A model generated the notes under the pieces. That model was given only the letters and a program-made list of their open reading frames with translations. It was not told where the DNA came from and searched no databases. Positions 49,978 through 58,989 of a stretch of DNA of 64,000 nucleotides are shown piece after piece. The stretch is from Paracoccus spongiarum (lineage in GTDB: Bacteria; Pseudomonadota; Alphaproteobacteria; Rhodobacterales; Rhodobacteraceae), in contig NZ_JAVAMQ010000003.1 of assembly GCF_030732095.1 (NCBI RefSeq), forward strand, positions 62,001 through 126,000, read 5' to 3'. Within the stretch, counting starts at the first letter, position 1. Each line of letters begins with the position of its first letter. A program made the translations under genes and the position numbers.

Positions 49978-52533
49978 TCAGCCGCGCGGCGACCTGCGGT
50001 AACGCCATTCGCGGGTCGCACCCGCTCCGCTGCGGTATCGCTCCCAATCCCGCGACTTCAGCCAGGCCCCCACGCGCATCTGGTCGCCCTTGGTCCATTT
50101 CGCGGGCTCGATGCCGAGCGCGCCTTCGAGGATTTCGCCCACCGACACGTCGTGGATCGGCTCGGGACGTTCGAACTCTTCATCCTGCCAATCATCCCAG
50201 CCCGCATGGCCGCGATTGACGCTACGGGTGTCGTGGGTCAGCCAGCGGTCGATCCGCGCGTCCCAGGCATCCGCCTGGTAGCGTGCCTCCTGCGCGGCGA
50301 CGGCTTCCGAAAGGATCGCCGGATCGTCGATCCACCAGATCGCGCCTTCGCGGAAGCGATGAACGGCTTCGGCCCAGAGTTGATCCCGGTCACGGGCGAT
50401 TGCGGCGATGTCGATGCTGCCACAGCGTAGCGGCCAGAAGCGGCGATTGCCGGTTTCGTCGCGCAGATAGGTGTCGGGGTTCACAGTGCCCGCGAAGACG
50501 CATTGGCGTGGCACTTCAACGGTGTAACGGCCATAGGGCGGACGGAAGCGGTCGGTAGTGCGGGTCAGAAAGGCCTTGATGCGCGAGACCTCGGCCCGGC
50601 CGATGGCGTCGAGTTCGGCAATTTCCACGATCCAGACGCCCTGCATGTGAATGGCCGCGTCCTTGGACCCGAGCTCCGGCAACTCGTCGGTGAACCAGTC
50701 CTCACCCGCCAACACCTTGATGGCTGTCGATTTGCGCGCGCCCTGCGGCCCTTCGAGGATCAGCATGTGATCGGCCTTCACCCCGGGCCGGTAGATCCGG
50801 GCCACGGCCGAGATCAGCCAGAGCGCGCCGATGGTGTGATGGAAGGCAGTCGGCGCAGCGCCGAGATAGGTGCTTGTCCAGGTCTCGATCCGAGGCGTGC
50901 CATCCCATTTCAGGGTGTCGAGCCAGTCGCGAACCGGATGGATGCGCAGGTCGCGGGCCACCGCGCCGACACCACGGCCGACAACCATCGGGGCGACGTT
51001 CAGCCCGCGCAATTGCAGCCACTCGGCCGTGCGCACATCGTCGGCATCGTTCCAGGGGCGCGGAAAGCGGATGGCCGGGTCATCCCACGGCAGCGGCTGG
51101 CGCACCACGATACCTTGGGCGAACTCGTCGAAGGCCAGGAGCCCTGCGAAGACCGGATCCGAGGACAGGGCGATGATCACATTGGCCTCGTTGCGCTCAG
51201 GCGTGCCGGACAAATCCTGACAGAGCCGCCCGAACCAGGCAGGGCGCGCGATCCTGCCCTGCGGATCGCCTGTCGCATGCACGCGGCGGCGCAGTTCCGT
51301 CAACTGCTTGTCGAGGATCGACATGGAGATGCCGGTCGCGGTCTTGATCCGGGCGAGGATCTGGCGTTCGGGCAGCGGATCGAGCCGGGCAAGCGCAAGG
51401 CGGCCGAGAAGGCTGGAGAGCGCGGCGAGTTCGGGCGGGTTGGTCAGCGCCTCTGCGGCGGCAATCAGAGCGTCCGGATCGCCAGGCGTCGGAGCTGCAA
51501 CGGTCGTCGACGTCTCAGGTCCGACCGGCTCGTCTGCCGAAATCTCCGGGCGATAGTGGGACGCACGCGCCCCGCGCATCAGATCGTCGTTGAAATCGTC
51601 GCCATGGAGCGGGACCACGATTTCGTTCGAAATGTCGGCCCGGTTCAGCCGATCCGACAGGGTCGCAGCGGCCTGACGACCTGCGTCGCCTGCATCGGCG
51701 TAGATCGTGACCCGTGTCGTGCCCGCCGGCCACTGAAACCGCGCGAGACCATCGGCAGAGAGCGCCGCCCAGACGGCGGTGCCGAACAGGGTATGCGCCG
51801 CTAGGGCGGTCTCGATGCCTTCGGCAATGCCGAGATGGCCGTCCGCAGGCATGGCGAACAGGCGCACGGCCGCATCCGCTACCGATCCCAGCATCTTCTT
51901 CCCGGCAGACGCCTTGGCGCTGCCGTCGTCGAGCAGGAAGGTCCGGTGAATACCCTGAGCGCGGGTGCCGTCTGCCAGGCGTGGCAATGCGATCAGGCCC
52001 GGCCAACCGCGTCGCGTGTCGAAATCCGGCAGATCGGGGTGAAACAACAGATCCGGGCATCCCGGATCGGCAACGCCGCGGATGCGGAGGTAGGTTTCGC
52101 CGGGCGTGCCAGCGAGCGGCTGTGCGCCGTCGATCAGTCGCGCAATCTCGCCGGTATGATCGGGCTTCGCGCGTGGCGCGTTTCGGGGCGCGGGATGATC
52201 CATCCCGGCAATCCGCGCCGCCTCGTCGAAGAGCGCGCCATCGCAGAGCCCGGTTGCCTGCGCGATCAGATCGATCGGCCCTGCGCTTTCGCCGGTGGCA
52301 TAGTCGAAACCCCAGCCGGCATAGGGCCCATCAAGGTGGATGGTACAAGACCCCTCCTTGCGCGGCGGGCGGCCGGACAGGTCGGCACAGCGCAAGGAGC
52401 GACGGTCGCGCGCAAGGCGCGCCTCCGGAAATATACCGGGGAGCCAGTCGCCAGCGGTCGCGGCAAGCCTATCCTTCACGGCGGCCAGATCGTGTCTTGC
52501 CTTTGGCACGGTGACGTCGTTGAGATCGATCAT
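49978..52533 (-). CDS. phage primase-ATPase (toprim plus VapE/VirE-type)
   Basis: 851 residues. The N-terminal part (about 60-130) resembles a DUF7146/CHC-type start, and a toprim domain is seen at about 220-330 (GIAEGIETALAAHTLFG; IYADAGDAGRQAA). A VapE/VirE P-loop ATPase begins about 520 with Walker A LEGPQGARKST (about 600) and GVWIVEIAELDAI (Walker B). Then VFAGTVNPDTYLRDETGNRR, the virulence-E motif, and a helical C-terminus. It is the replication initiator/primase of the phage. The origin-like heptamer array lies just beyond its 3' end. Confidence 0.9.
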   Translation of the reverse strand: MIDLNDVTVPKARHDLAAVKDRLAATAGDWLPGIFPEARLARDRRSLRCADLSGRPPRKEGSCTIHLDGPYAGWGFDYATGESAGPIDLIAQATGLCDGALFDEAARIAGMDHPAPRNAPRAKPDHTGEIARLIDGAQPLAGTPGETYLRIRGVADPGCPDLLFHPDLPDFDTRRGWPGLIALPRLADGTRAQGIHRTFLLDDGSAKASAGKKMLGSVADAAVRLFAMPADGHLGIAEGIETALAAHTLFGTAVWAALSADGLARFQWPAGTTRVTIYADAGDAGRQAAATLSDRLNRADISNEIVVPLHGDDFNDDLMRGARASHYRPEISADEPVGPETSTTVAAPTPGDPDALIAAAEALTNPPELAALSSLLGRLALARLDPLPERQILARIKTATGISMSILDKQLTELRRRVHATGDPQGRIARPAWFGRLCQDLSGTPERNEANVIIALSSDPVFAGLLAFDEFAQGIVVRQPLPWDDPAIRFPRPWNDADDVRTAEWLQLRGLNVAPMVVGRGVGAVARDLRIHPVRDWLDTLKWDGTPRIETWTSTYLGAAPTAFHHTIGALWLISAVARIYRPGVKADHMLILEGPQGARKSTAIKVLAGEDWFTDELPELGSKDAAIHMQGVWIVEIAELDAIGRAEVSRIKAFLTRTTDRFRPPYGRYTVEVPRQCVFAGTVNPDTYLRDETGNRRFWPLRCGSIDIAAIARDRDQLWAEAVHRFREGAIWWIDDPAILSEAVAAQEARYQADAWDARIDRWLTHDTRSVNRGHAGWDDWQDEEFERPEPIHDVSVGEILEGALGIEPAKWTKGDQMRVGAWLKSRDWERYRSGAGATREWRYRRSPRG

Positions 52534-52542
52534 CGCGCCCCC

Positions 52543-53862
52543 TCAGGCCAGAAGGACGAGGCCGCGTTCAGCGCGGGTGATAGCGGTATAGAGCCAGCGG
52601 CGGCGGTCGATCTCGCTGCGGCCCAGCCCATCGTCCCAGACGATTACATTCTCCCACTGCGAGCCTTGGGCCTTGTGGGCGGTGATCGCCCAGCCGAAGG
52701 TCGCCTCGGTCAGCTTGCGCTTTTCCCGCCAGTCGCGGTCATGGCGCTTGGCGTCGTAGGCAACGTGATCCTCGAAATGCCCCTTGTAGATGCGCAGCCG
52801 CCCGGGGCGGCCGTCGCTGTCGAAGGGGGAGACCCGGCGCCCGTCCTCGTCATGCACCACGGCCGAGAAATAGAGGCTGCCCTCGTCGATGATATCCTCG
52901 AGGGTCAGGAACATGCCGTTGATCAGGCCAAGCGAATTGTCGTTCTTCAGGCAGATGATCTTTTCCGCGGCGCCAGTGGGCAAATACGTTCCGCCATGGC
53001 CAGCCGCCGCGCGCATCGCATTGTTGATCTGCAACCGTGTCGCGTTAAGCCCGCAGATCAGCTGCCCGCCACGCAGCGCCTGTTCCGGCGAGATGTCGCC
53101 CTTGCGCATCTTGGCGACATGGGTGTCGTAGGCGCCAAACCCGATGGGTTCGCCCATCCGCGCCATGGTGGCGAGACGGATGATCGCGCTCTCAGTCGCC
53201 TGACGGTGGATCTCAGTCAGCATCACGTCCGGCGTATCGCGGGTGAAGGCGCCTTCGCCCTTGATGGGCGGCAACTGTCCAGGATCGCCCAGAACGAGGA
53301 TCGGCTTGCCGAAACTCATCAAGTCGCGCGCCATCTCCTCGCCCACCATCGACACCTCGTCGAGGACGATCAGCCTTGCATCCGCCGCATCGCTCTGCGG
53401 GTTCAGGGCGAAACGGGGATGCTTCATCGCCGAGAGCGCCTGCCGCATGGCCTCGATCGCGGCCTCAGCCGTGGTGCGATCAAAGCCGGTGAGGCGCCGT
53501 GCGGCGGTCTCGGCCTCGCGGACCTTCTGCGCTGCGGCTTCGATTTCCGCTTCCGTGGCCTCGATCACAGAGTAGATCAGGCTGTGGATCGTGCGGGCGG
53601 GCGTGCCCTTGCGGGTCAGCACCAGCGCCGCCTTGCCGGTGAAGGTGGCGGTGACCACACCCGGCACGCAGGTGCCGTCCTTCGCGCCGCGATGGGGCGA
53701 CAGGCCAAGCTCATCGAGCGCGAACTTCAACACCGTGCTCTTGCCTGACCCTGCATAGCCAAAGAGCCGGAACACCTGTTGCTGTTCGGTGCGGTTCTCG
53801 AACCAGTCGCGGACCTCGGCGATGGCGGCGGCCTGCGCCGCCGATGGGGTAAATTCCGTCAT
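52543..53862 (-). CDS. RecD-like ATP-dependent DNA helicase
   Basis: 439 residues from ATG 53862 (ATGA overlap with the gene upstream). SF1B helicase: Walker A GYAGSGKST, DE box VLDEVSMVG, LVLGDPGQLPPIKGEG, EIHRQAT and a C-terminal UvrD_C2-like segment with AITAHKAQGSQW and YTAITRAERG. It unwinds DNA during phage replication or recombination. It appears complete. A longer in-frame upstream reading is a shadow of the preceding gene. Confidence 0.92.
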   Translation of the reverse strand: MTEFTPSAAQAAAIAEVRDWFENRTEQQQVFRLFGYAGSGKSTVLKFALDELGLSPHRGAKDGTCVPGVVTATFTGKAALVLTRKGTPARTIHSLIYSVIEATEAEIEAAAQKVREAETAARRLTGFDRTTAEAAIEAMRQALSAMKHPRFALNPQSDAADARLIVLDEVSMVGEEMARDLMSFGKPILVLGDPGQLPPIKGEGAFTRDTPDVMLTEIHRQATESAIIRLATMARMGEPIGFGAYDTHVAKMRKGDISPEQALRGGQLICGLNATRLQINNAMRAAAGHGGTYLPTGAAEKIICLKNDNSLGLINGMFLTLEDIIDEGSLYFSAVVHDEDGRRVSPFDSDGRPGRLRIYKGHFEDHVAYDAKRHDRDWREKRKLTEATFGWAITAHKAQGSQWENVIVWDDGLGRSEIDRRRWLYTAITRAERGLVLLA

Positions 53863-54608
53863 ACCTGTCGCGCCTCCACCGCATAATCCTTGACCACCCC
53901 GCCGCGCGCGGGATCGCCCACTTCGCATTGGCGCACGAAGATGCACCGGCCGTCTGGCAACTGGCGCCAATGCCCTCGACGCAGATGCCAGCGCGGGCTG
54001 GCATGACTGCCACCGAGCCGCTCGGATGTGGCGCGAAGCCGGGCCGGATCGATGGCGACCTGATGCCACGTCCAGCCGCGCACACCATCCCGCGCGAAGG
54101 GTTTGCGCTTGACCGGGGCGATCTGGCGTTCGCTGATGCTCGCTGCCGATGCGAGGATCGCGAGCCCGCGCCAGACGATGGCCGCAGCCGCCTGACCGCT
54201 TTGTTCCGCCAACCCTTCATCGCGAAGCGCCGGATTGGTGGCGAATTCGGCGATGCCGCCATCGGCGATCCGGACATGGGCATGGATATCGGTCCAGCGT
54301 CTGGGGTTGCGCCACAGGGCGAGCCAGACCGCCTCGGTGCCGTCGTCGCGCTGACGTGCATAGACGATCTGGCTGCGGATGGTCCGACTGCGGTCGGCCA
54401 ACTCAAAAATCGTCTCGGGGTGCGGCAACCGTTGCGGACCTGCCGCCAGGCGGCGGGCCAGCGCATCGACGTCGTCGGAATCGAACTGCGCCTGATCGGC
54501 GAAACGCCAGACCGGTGCAAATTCGAACCCTTCGAGCAGGTCCGGCAGCCAGAAGCGCGCGCGATGGGCGCGGACAATCCGCTTGAGATCATAGGCGTCG
54601 GGGATCAT
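53859..54608 (-). CDS. phage protein of unknown function
   Basis: 249 residues. The C-terminal part HLRRGHWRQLPDGRCIFVRQ, with several His, Arg and Cys, is a pattern common in phage proteins of this lineage. The N-terminus (MIPDAYDLKRIVRAHRARFW) is helical. No catalytic motif identified. Coupled by ATGA to the helicase gene and by ATGA to the nuclease gene, so it is part of the replication block. Confidence 0.7.
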   Translation of the reverse strand: MIPDAYDLKRIVRAHRARFWLPDLLEGFEFAPVWRFADQAQFDSDDVDALARRLAAGPQRLPHPETIFELADRSRTIRSQIVYARQRDDGTEAVWLALWRNPRRWTDIHAHVRIADGGIAEFATNPALRDEGLAEQSGQAAAAIVWRGLAILASAASISERQIAPVKRKPFARDGVRGWTWHQVAIDPARLRATSERLGGSHASPRWHLRRGHWRQLPDGRCIFVRQCEVGDPARGGVVKDYAVEARQV

Positions 54609-55456
54609 CGCCTGGGCTCCGCCCGTTCGCGGCTGAAACGCTCCACTGGAGCGTTTCCGGGACGCCGCTCACCCCAGCAGCTAGCCGCCCATGCGCAGGG
54701 CGCGTGCCACTTGCCAGCCGCCATGCCACCCCGGCAGACGACGGCCGTGGGTTCGGTCGCCGCCCGGGGCAACCATTCGCCCGCCTCGGACGCCTGCACG
54801 ACCGTGACCGCGCGATCTGACATCTCCTGCGCCAGGCGGGCATCGAACGGCACCAATTCCGTGTGCAATTCCATCGTGTCGCGGTTCAGCGCGGTGAAGA
54901 TCGCGGGGTTGGGCAGGTCCATATAGGCCTGATAGAGCGCGATCTGGGCGGCATAGACGGGGCGCGCGATGCTGACGCCGCGCTTGACCACATCCTTCCA
55001 GCTGGAGGCCCCGAGTGCCTTGTTTTCCCAGAGCGCGGGATAATCCATCGCCACGGGGCCGGAGACGAAGCAGCCGTCGATATGGCCCTTGAACCGGCCC
55101 GCCATGGTCGCGAAGCCGAACTGGCGGCCATCTGGGCGTTCGGTGCGCAGATCGAACCCGGCGATCCGGAACCAGCCCGCGACGATGTCCTCGGCCCGAT
55201 GGCCAGCCTCGAAGATCCGCAGGATGCGCGGTTCGAACTCCTGGCCTTCGTCCTTGGGGACGGCGAGGTAGTCATACTGGATCTGGCGCAGGCAGTCGCG
55301 GCCGAGACCAGAGGAACTGACATAGGTGCGCGGGCGCTCGGCGCGATTGCGCGCCGTCAGGGCAGAATCGATGGCGGATGAAACGGCTGCTGCGATCGGT
55401 GGACGCGGCGCGTCCTCGCCATAGAGGCAACCAGAGCCATGGTTCAGGTCGATCAT
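54605..55456 (-). CDS. PD-(D/E)XK nuclease (Cas4/RecB-like exonuclease)
   Basis: 283 residues. RecB/Cas4-type core: SSGLGRDCLRQIQYDY, FKGHIDGCFVSGP (Asp), YPALWENKALGASSW (ExK) and QIALYQAYM. The C-terminal cysteines in HAPCAWAASCW, together with the N-terminal Cys, may bind an Fe-S cluster as in Cas4. It probably resects DNA ends for phage recombination with the Sak4-like ATPase. It starts with the MIDLN sequence shared by two other genes nearby (55453, 49978). Confidence 0.85.
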   Translation of the reverse strand: MIDLNHGSGCLYGEDAPRPPIAAAVSSAIDSALTARNRAERPRTYVSSSGLGRDCLRQIQYDYLAVPKDEGQEFEPRILRIFEAGHRAEDIVAGWFRIAGFDLRTERPDGRQFGFATMAGRFKGHIDGCFVSGPVAMDYPALWENKALGASSWKDVVKRGVSIARPVYAAQIALYQAYMDLPNPAIFTALNRDTMELHTELVPFDARLAQEMSDRAVTVVQASEAGEWLPRAATEPTAVVCRGGMAAGKWHAPCAWAASCWGERRPGNAPVERFSRERAEPRR

Positions 55457-55662
55457 TGGTCGCGCTCCCAGAACCCGCCCGCCTGCGCGATGCAGGTCAG
55501 CTTGTGATGCTGGGCCTCGGTCAGCCGGGCGCGCGCGCCGAATGTCTCCAGCTTCTGGCGCAGGCTCTCGCAGAACTCGACCTCGAATTCGGTGATGGCG
55601 TTCGCCATCGCGGCGGCGAGAAGGTCGGTCCAGGGGGCGGTCTCATTGTTCAGATCGATCAT
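55453..55662 (-). CDS. small phage protein
   Basis: 69 residues (MIDLNNETAPWTDLLAAAMA then helical FEVEFCESLRQKLETFGARA). Unknown function. Its start-region sequence MIDLN is the same as in the neighbouring nuclease and primase genes, perhaps from duplication of the translation start. Coupled to the nuclease by ATGA. Confidence 0.7.
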   Translation of the reverse strand: MIDLNNETAPWTDLLAAAMANAITEFEVEFCESLRQKLETFGARARLTEAQHHKLTCIAQAGGFWERDQ

Positions 55663-55672
55663 GACGGCCCTC

Positions 55673-56044
55673 TCAGAACGGAATCGGATCGTCATGGGCG
55701 GTGCCGGTGCGCTCCTTGCGCGCGCCCTGCGCCAACATGCTGTCGACATAGCCGGTGACGGCCGCCTCGATCAGCCGGTCGATATCGGCGGCGGTGCGAT
55801 GGAAGAAGGGCTCCATGAGCCCGAGGTCGGTCAGCGCTTCGGCAAAGAGCGCCCGCGCGTCGCGGATCGCCTGTGCCTCGCGGGCGGTCTTGTCGATCAT
55901 GCCATTCATCCTTTGGGCGATTGCACTGCCCACGACCTGACAGCGGAGCGAGCAGAAGCGGTGATAGGGATAGCGATCATGCTGGAGGCGGTGGACGTAG
56001 CCGAAGCCGCGGGCCTCTCGGGCGCAGACGGCGCAAAGCGCTAC
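55673..56044 (-). CDS. DUF6511-like zinc-ribbon protein, start unresolved
   Basis: The recognisable part runs from about 56038 to the stop: CAVCAREARGFGYVHRL, then FCSLRCQVVG, a four-cysteine zinc-binding pattern (CX2C...CX3C), and helical segments to DDPIPF. No ATG, GTG or TTG is found near the conserved start, and an in-frame ATG at 56212 lies deep in the previous gene, so the true start is uncertain. It overlaps the neighbouring stop. A role as a small nucleic-acid-binding protein is plausible. Confidence 0.65.
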   Translation of the reverse strand, partial: VALCAVCAREARGFGYVHRLQHDRYPYHRFCSLRCQVVGSAIAQRMNGMIDKTAREAQAIRDARALFAEALTDLGLMEPFFHRTAADIDRLIEAAVTGYVDSMLAQGARKERTGTAHDDPIPF

Positions 56045-56361
56045 CCCAGCAAGAAATTCGCGATCGGGTCTTCGGGCGGCCAGCCCGCCCTTTGAAGCTT
56101 TTCGGACTGCAGCACGATCCAGCGAGAGATCGCGTTGCTGGCCATGGCCTCGAGGTCGCCGAGGCCGAGGCTTGCGATAGGTTGGTGCAGTCTTCCTCGG
56201 GCCTCGAGCCATGTTCCGATCTCCAGCGCGGCGGCGCGCGTCACATGCGCCTGCCATTCGTCCGGGGTCATGGGCCGGTCGCCCGGCCCAGCCCCATCGG
56301 GCTCAGTGCTGCGTGATCGCACGGAACCACCCGACTGCCGCTTCCGCCGCACCTCAGCCAT
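56041..56361 (-). CDS. small phage protein
   Basis: 106 residues from ATG 56361, overlapping the stop of the gene upstream by 8 bp; an alternative ATG at 56271 starts the most conserved-looking part (MTPDEWQAHVTRAAALEIGT). Helical, no motif recognised. It is followed by the DUF6511-like gene. Confidence 0.6.
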   Translation of the reverse strand: MAEVRRKRQSGGSVRSRSTEPDGAGPGDRPMTPDEWQAHVTRAAALEIGTWLEARGRLHQPIASLGLGDLEAMASNAISRWIVLQSEKLQRAGWPPEDPIANFLLG

Positions 56362-57106
56362 TGAGCCAGGCGGGCATTGCCGGGGTGCCCGGCGCGGCGG
56401 ATGCCGGTGCCTGCGTCGCGGCAGCCGCTGCGGGTGCGGTCTGCGCGCCCCAGGCCGGAGCGGCCGTCGCATTGGGCTGCGGTGCCGCGCCCCATGCCGG
56501 CGTCGGCGCCTGCCAACCCGGCGCGGCGCTCGCGGCCTTGCGCGGCGGGGCGTTGACGGGTTCCGGCGGGACGGTTTCACCACGCATGACGGCCGTATGC
56601 TGCGGCTCGTCGGGCAGAACGACGTTGGCGATGCGGTTCTGGTCGCGGTATTGCGGGTTCGAGGCGGGCTCCACCATGATGCGGGCGGCAAAGACGATGC
56701 CGTCGAGATGCTTGAGCCCGGGAAGCACCCGCTTGGCCTTGGCGTCGGGGCTCTCGTCCCTGGGATCGAGCCCGAGAGCGCTGTCGACCATGGCCCGAAA
56801 GGTGGCTTTCGAGATCTTCCAGCCGATCGACTGGCCCTTTTCGTCGACCTTGCCGCCAGCCACGGTGAAGCTCTGCCAGAACTTGCGGCGGGCATGCGGG
56901 CCTTCGACCACGGTGAATTCGCAATCGAGCATCCGCGCATCGCTGGACTGCGAGGCCTTCAGCAGCCCCGCATCCATCGGCGTCGCACCGTTCACCCCGC
57001 CGGGGCGAATGGTCAGCCGCACCTTGGCGAAGGTGCCGTCGGGGATCAGTTCGCCGATGGGGGCCATCTGCGGCTGTGCGTCGTTCAGATCGTAGCTCAT
57101 GGTCAT
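56354..57106 (-). CDS. DUF669-like/ssDNA-binding candidate
   Basis: 250 residues. Beta-rich N-terminal 150 residues (IPDGTFAKVRLTIRPGGVNG, FTVVEGPHARRKFWQSFTV, FAARIMVEPASNPQYRDQNR) followed by a Pro/Ala/Trp-rich tail with WGAAPQPNATAAPAWGAQTA, ending in PAMPAWLNG. Low-complexity C-tails like this occur in single-stranded DNA-binding proteins. It lies beside a Sak4-like ATPase, so it may be its partner SSB. Also 57100 is a possible start. Confidence 0.65.
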   Translation of the reverse strand: MTMSYDLNDAQPQMAPIGELIPDGTFAKVRLTIRPGGVNGATPMDAGLLKASQSSDARMLDCEFTVVEGPHARRKFWQSFTVAGGKVDEKGQSIGWKISKATFRAMVDSALGLDPRDESPDAKAKRVLPGLKHLDGIVFAARIMVEPASNPQYRDQNRIANVVLPDEPQHTAVMRGETVPPEPVNAPPRKAASAAPGWQAPTPAWGAAPQPNATAAPAWGAQTAPAAAAATQAPASAAPGTPAMPAWLNG

Positions 57107-57119
57107 GTCCTTTCAGGGA

Positions 57120-57977
57120 TCAGGAAGCGAAAGCGGGTTGATGGGGGGCGCGACCATCGATCCGGGCGAGCAGCGCGCCGAGGTCGGGCGGTTCGGTCAG
57201 GTCGAGACGGCCGGAGCGGTCCTTGGCTGGAAGGCCCCAGGGATTGCCGGACTTGCAGACCAGGCGGCGGTCGGTGGCAGTCTCGTCCAGCACCCAGCCG
57301 CCTTCGGCATCACGGGCGAAAAGCTGCATCGAAACCACCTGGTCCACGATGCCGGGCAATTCCCGCCCGGCCTTGCTGCCTTCCATCTGCGGCTGCCAGG
57401 TGACGGCGCCGAAATCGTCGGTCACCTTTTCCAGCACGCCGACGAAGATCACGGTCTTGCCGCGTGCATGCTGGAGGTGCTTCAGCGCTTGGATCACCTC
57501 ACGCCCCAGAAGCCCGTAGGCACCGCGGACATCCGGCTTGCCGGTCCGGTCCGAGAAGGCCTCGGGCTGCTGGCGGGCATAGGCCATCGCCTGCCGGGTC
57601 AGATCGGTGATCGAGTCGACAAAGACGATACGGCGCGCGGCGAGGAAGGCCTCGATGCCGCTGTCGCGATGCTGGGCCTGCAGCCACGCGTGCCGTTCGG
57701 TCCCGTACCAGGACTGCGGATGTTGCGCGGGGTCCGGCCCGCCGATCAGCACTGCCAGATCGCGGAAGTCGGTGAAGCTGCGCACCGGGATCGACGCGCC
57801 GCGCCAGTCCTGCACCGATTTCATGCCAGCCTCGAGGTCGAGGCAGACGGTTTCGTCGGCCGGGAGGGATTTCAGAAGCGTGGTCTTGCCCACGCCCGGT
57901 GGGCCGAAGATGGCGAGCGAGGTCTTGTTCTCGGCGGCCGAGAGGCGTTCGTCGGCGGTGATGATGCGGAAGGCCAT
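57120..57977 (-). CDS. Sak4-like recombination ATPase (AAA_24)
   Basis: 285 residues from ATG 57977. RecA-fold ATPase: Walker A FGPPGVGKTTLLKS (about 24-36), LDLEAGMKSV, Walker B RIVFVDSITDLTRQ (about 115-127), and VIFVGVLEKVTDDFG. This is the single-strand annealing/recombination ATPase used by many phages, acting with SSB and an exonuclease encoded nearby. Confidence 0.85.
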   Translation of the reverse strand: MAFRIITADERLSAAENKTSLAIFGPPGVGKTTLLKSLPADETVCLDLEAGMKSVQDWRGASIPVRSFTDFRDLAVLIGGPDPAQHPQSWYGTERHAWLQAQHRDSGIEAFLAARRIVFVDSITDLTRQAMAYARQQPEAFSDRTGKPDVRGAYGLLGREVIQALKHLQHARGKTVIFVGVLEKVTDDFGAVTWQPQMEGSKAGRELPGIVDQVVSMQLFARDAEGGWVLDETATDRRLVCKSGNPWGLPAKDRSGRLDLTEPPDLGALLARIDGRAPHQPAFAS

Positions 57978-58078
57978 GGGATTCTCCGAAGGATTGCAAG
58001 GGGCGCGGCGGCGGGGGTGACCGGGTGCCGAAGGGGAACCTGCCCGGCGTTGCCGCTCGGGCGTCCCGCCGCCGCGCG

Positions 58079-58597
58079 TCACCGGTCTCGGGTCTCGAGC
58101 CGGAACACGGGTTTGCCGGTGGTCTCGGACCGGGCGGCTGCGAAGCCTTCGCGCATGGCGTCGGGCCAGGCGCCGAAGCGGCGTTCGGGCACGCGATAGG
58201 CGATCTCGAGATACTGGGTCGGATCGTCGCCGGCCTCGCGGATCCGGGTTGCCATCGCGGCCAGCCGGTCCTGATCCCACGTGACCTTCTTCGGCAGGTC
58301 GGCGATCACCACCACGCCCGCATCCTCGACTCGCACCGTGCCCGAGGTCTTGCCTTGGGCGGAACGCTCGGCGTCGGTCGCGGAGCCATAACGCTGCGCC
58401 AGTGCCGCTTCGAAACGGTCCTTCAGACGCTTGACCCGCGCGGTCTCGGTCGCTGCTTCTTCCTGCAGCGCAAGAAGCAGCGCCGGCGGCATGTCGGCGA
58501 TCTCGCCGAGGGACAGCCGGTCGAGATCGTCGAACTTCGGCATGTTACCGTCGCGCCCCTCGGTCGGCGCATCTGTGCTGGGGAACGGCATGGCCAT
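58079..58597 (-). CDS. phage protein of unknown function
   Basis: 172 residues. Helical N-terminus (LSLGEIADMPPALLLALQEE, then AATETARVKRLKDRFEAAL), beta-rich centre with TVRVEDAGVVVIADLPKKVT and a Trp-containing end. A Gam-like or nuclease-inhibitor role is not evident. It is in the recombination block, 101 bp before the Sak4-like gene. Confidence 0.7.
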   Translation of the reverse strand: MAMPFPSTDAPTEGRDGNMPKFDDLDRLSLGEIADMPPALLLALQEEAATETARVKRLKDRFEAALAQRYGSATDAERSAQGKTSGTVRVEDAGVVVIADLPKKVTWDQDRLAAMATRIREAGDDPTQYLEIAYRVPERRFGAWPDAMREGFAAARSETTGKPVFRLETRDR

Positions 58598-58989
58598 CAG
58601 CGCCCCTCCCGTTTCAGGGCCGCATCCACGGCGCGGTCCGTGCCGAGAGCCCCGGCTTCGCGAGCCAGACGGTGGAGCTTCTCCAGCGCCGAGGATCGCT
58701 GGATGGCCGCGGACAGTTCGGCATTCGCGGCGACGATGGCGATGGCGATATCGTCGACACTCGCGGTCTCGACGGGCAGCGGATCGGTGGCATTGCCGGG
58801 ACGCCAGGCGGCGGGGATCACCTCCGGCAGATCCTCAAGGCTGCGAAAAGCCTTGCGGAGGCGCGCAAGCGGGCCGTTGATCTCGGTCATGTCGTGGTCT
58901 CCGTTGAGGGATGGGGCCGAGTTTCCGGCCAGAAGGAAGTAGAGGGACGGCGGCAGCCGATCTCCGATCCAGGCAAGCGTGGCGCGCAT
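58597..58989 (-). CDS. phage protein of unknown function
   Basis: 130 residues if started at ATG 58989 (TGATG coupling with the gene upstream); the more conserved-looking part starts at ATG 58890 (MTEINGPLARLRKAFRSLED), which has GGAG 9 bases upstream, and would give 97 residues. Both starts may be used. Helical with no recognised domain. It shares a base with the start of the downstream gene. Confidence 0.6.
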   Translation of the reverse strand: MRATLAWIGDRLPPSLYFLLAGNSAPSLNGDHDMTEINGPLARLRKAFRSLEDLPEVIPAAWRPGNATDPLPVETASVDDIAIAIVAANAELSAAIQRSSALEKLHRLAREAGALGTDRAVDAALKREGR

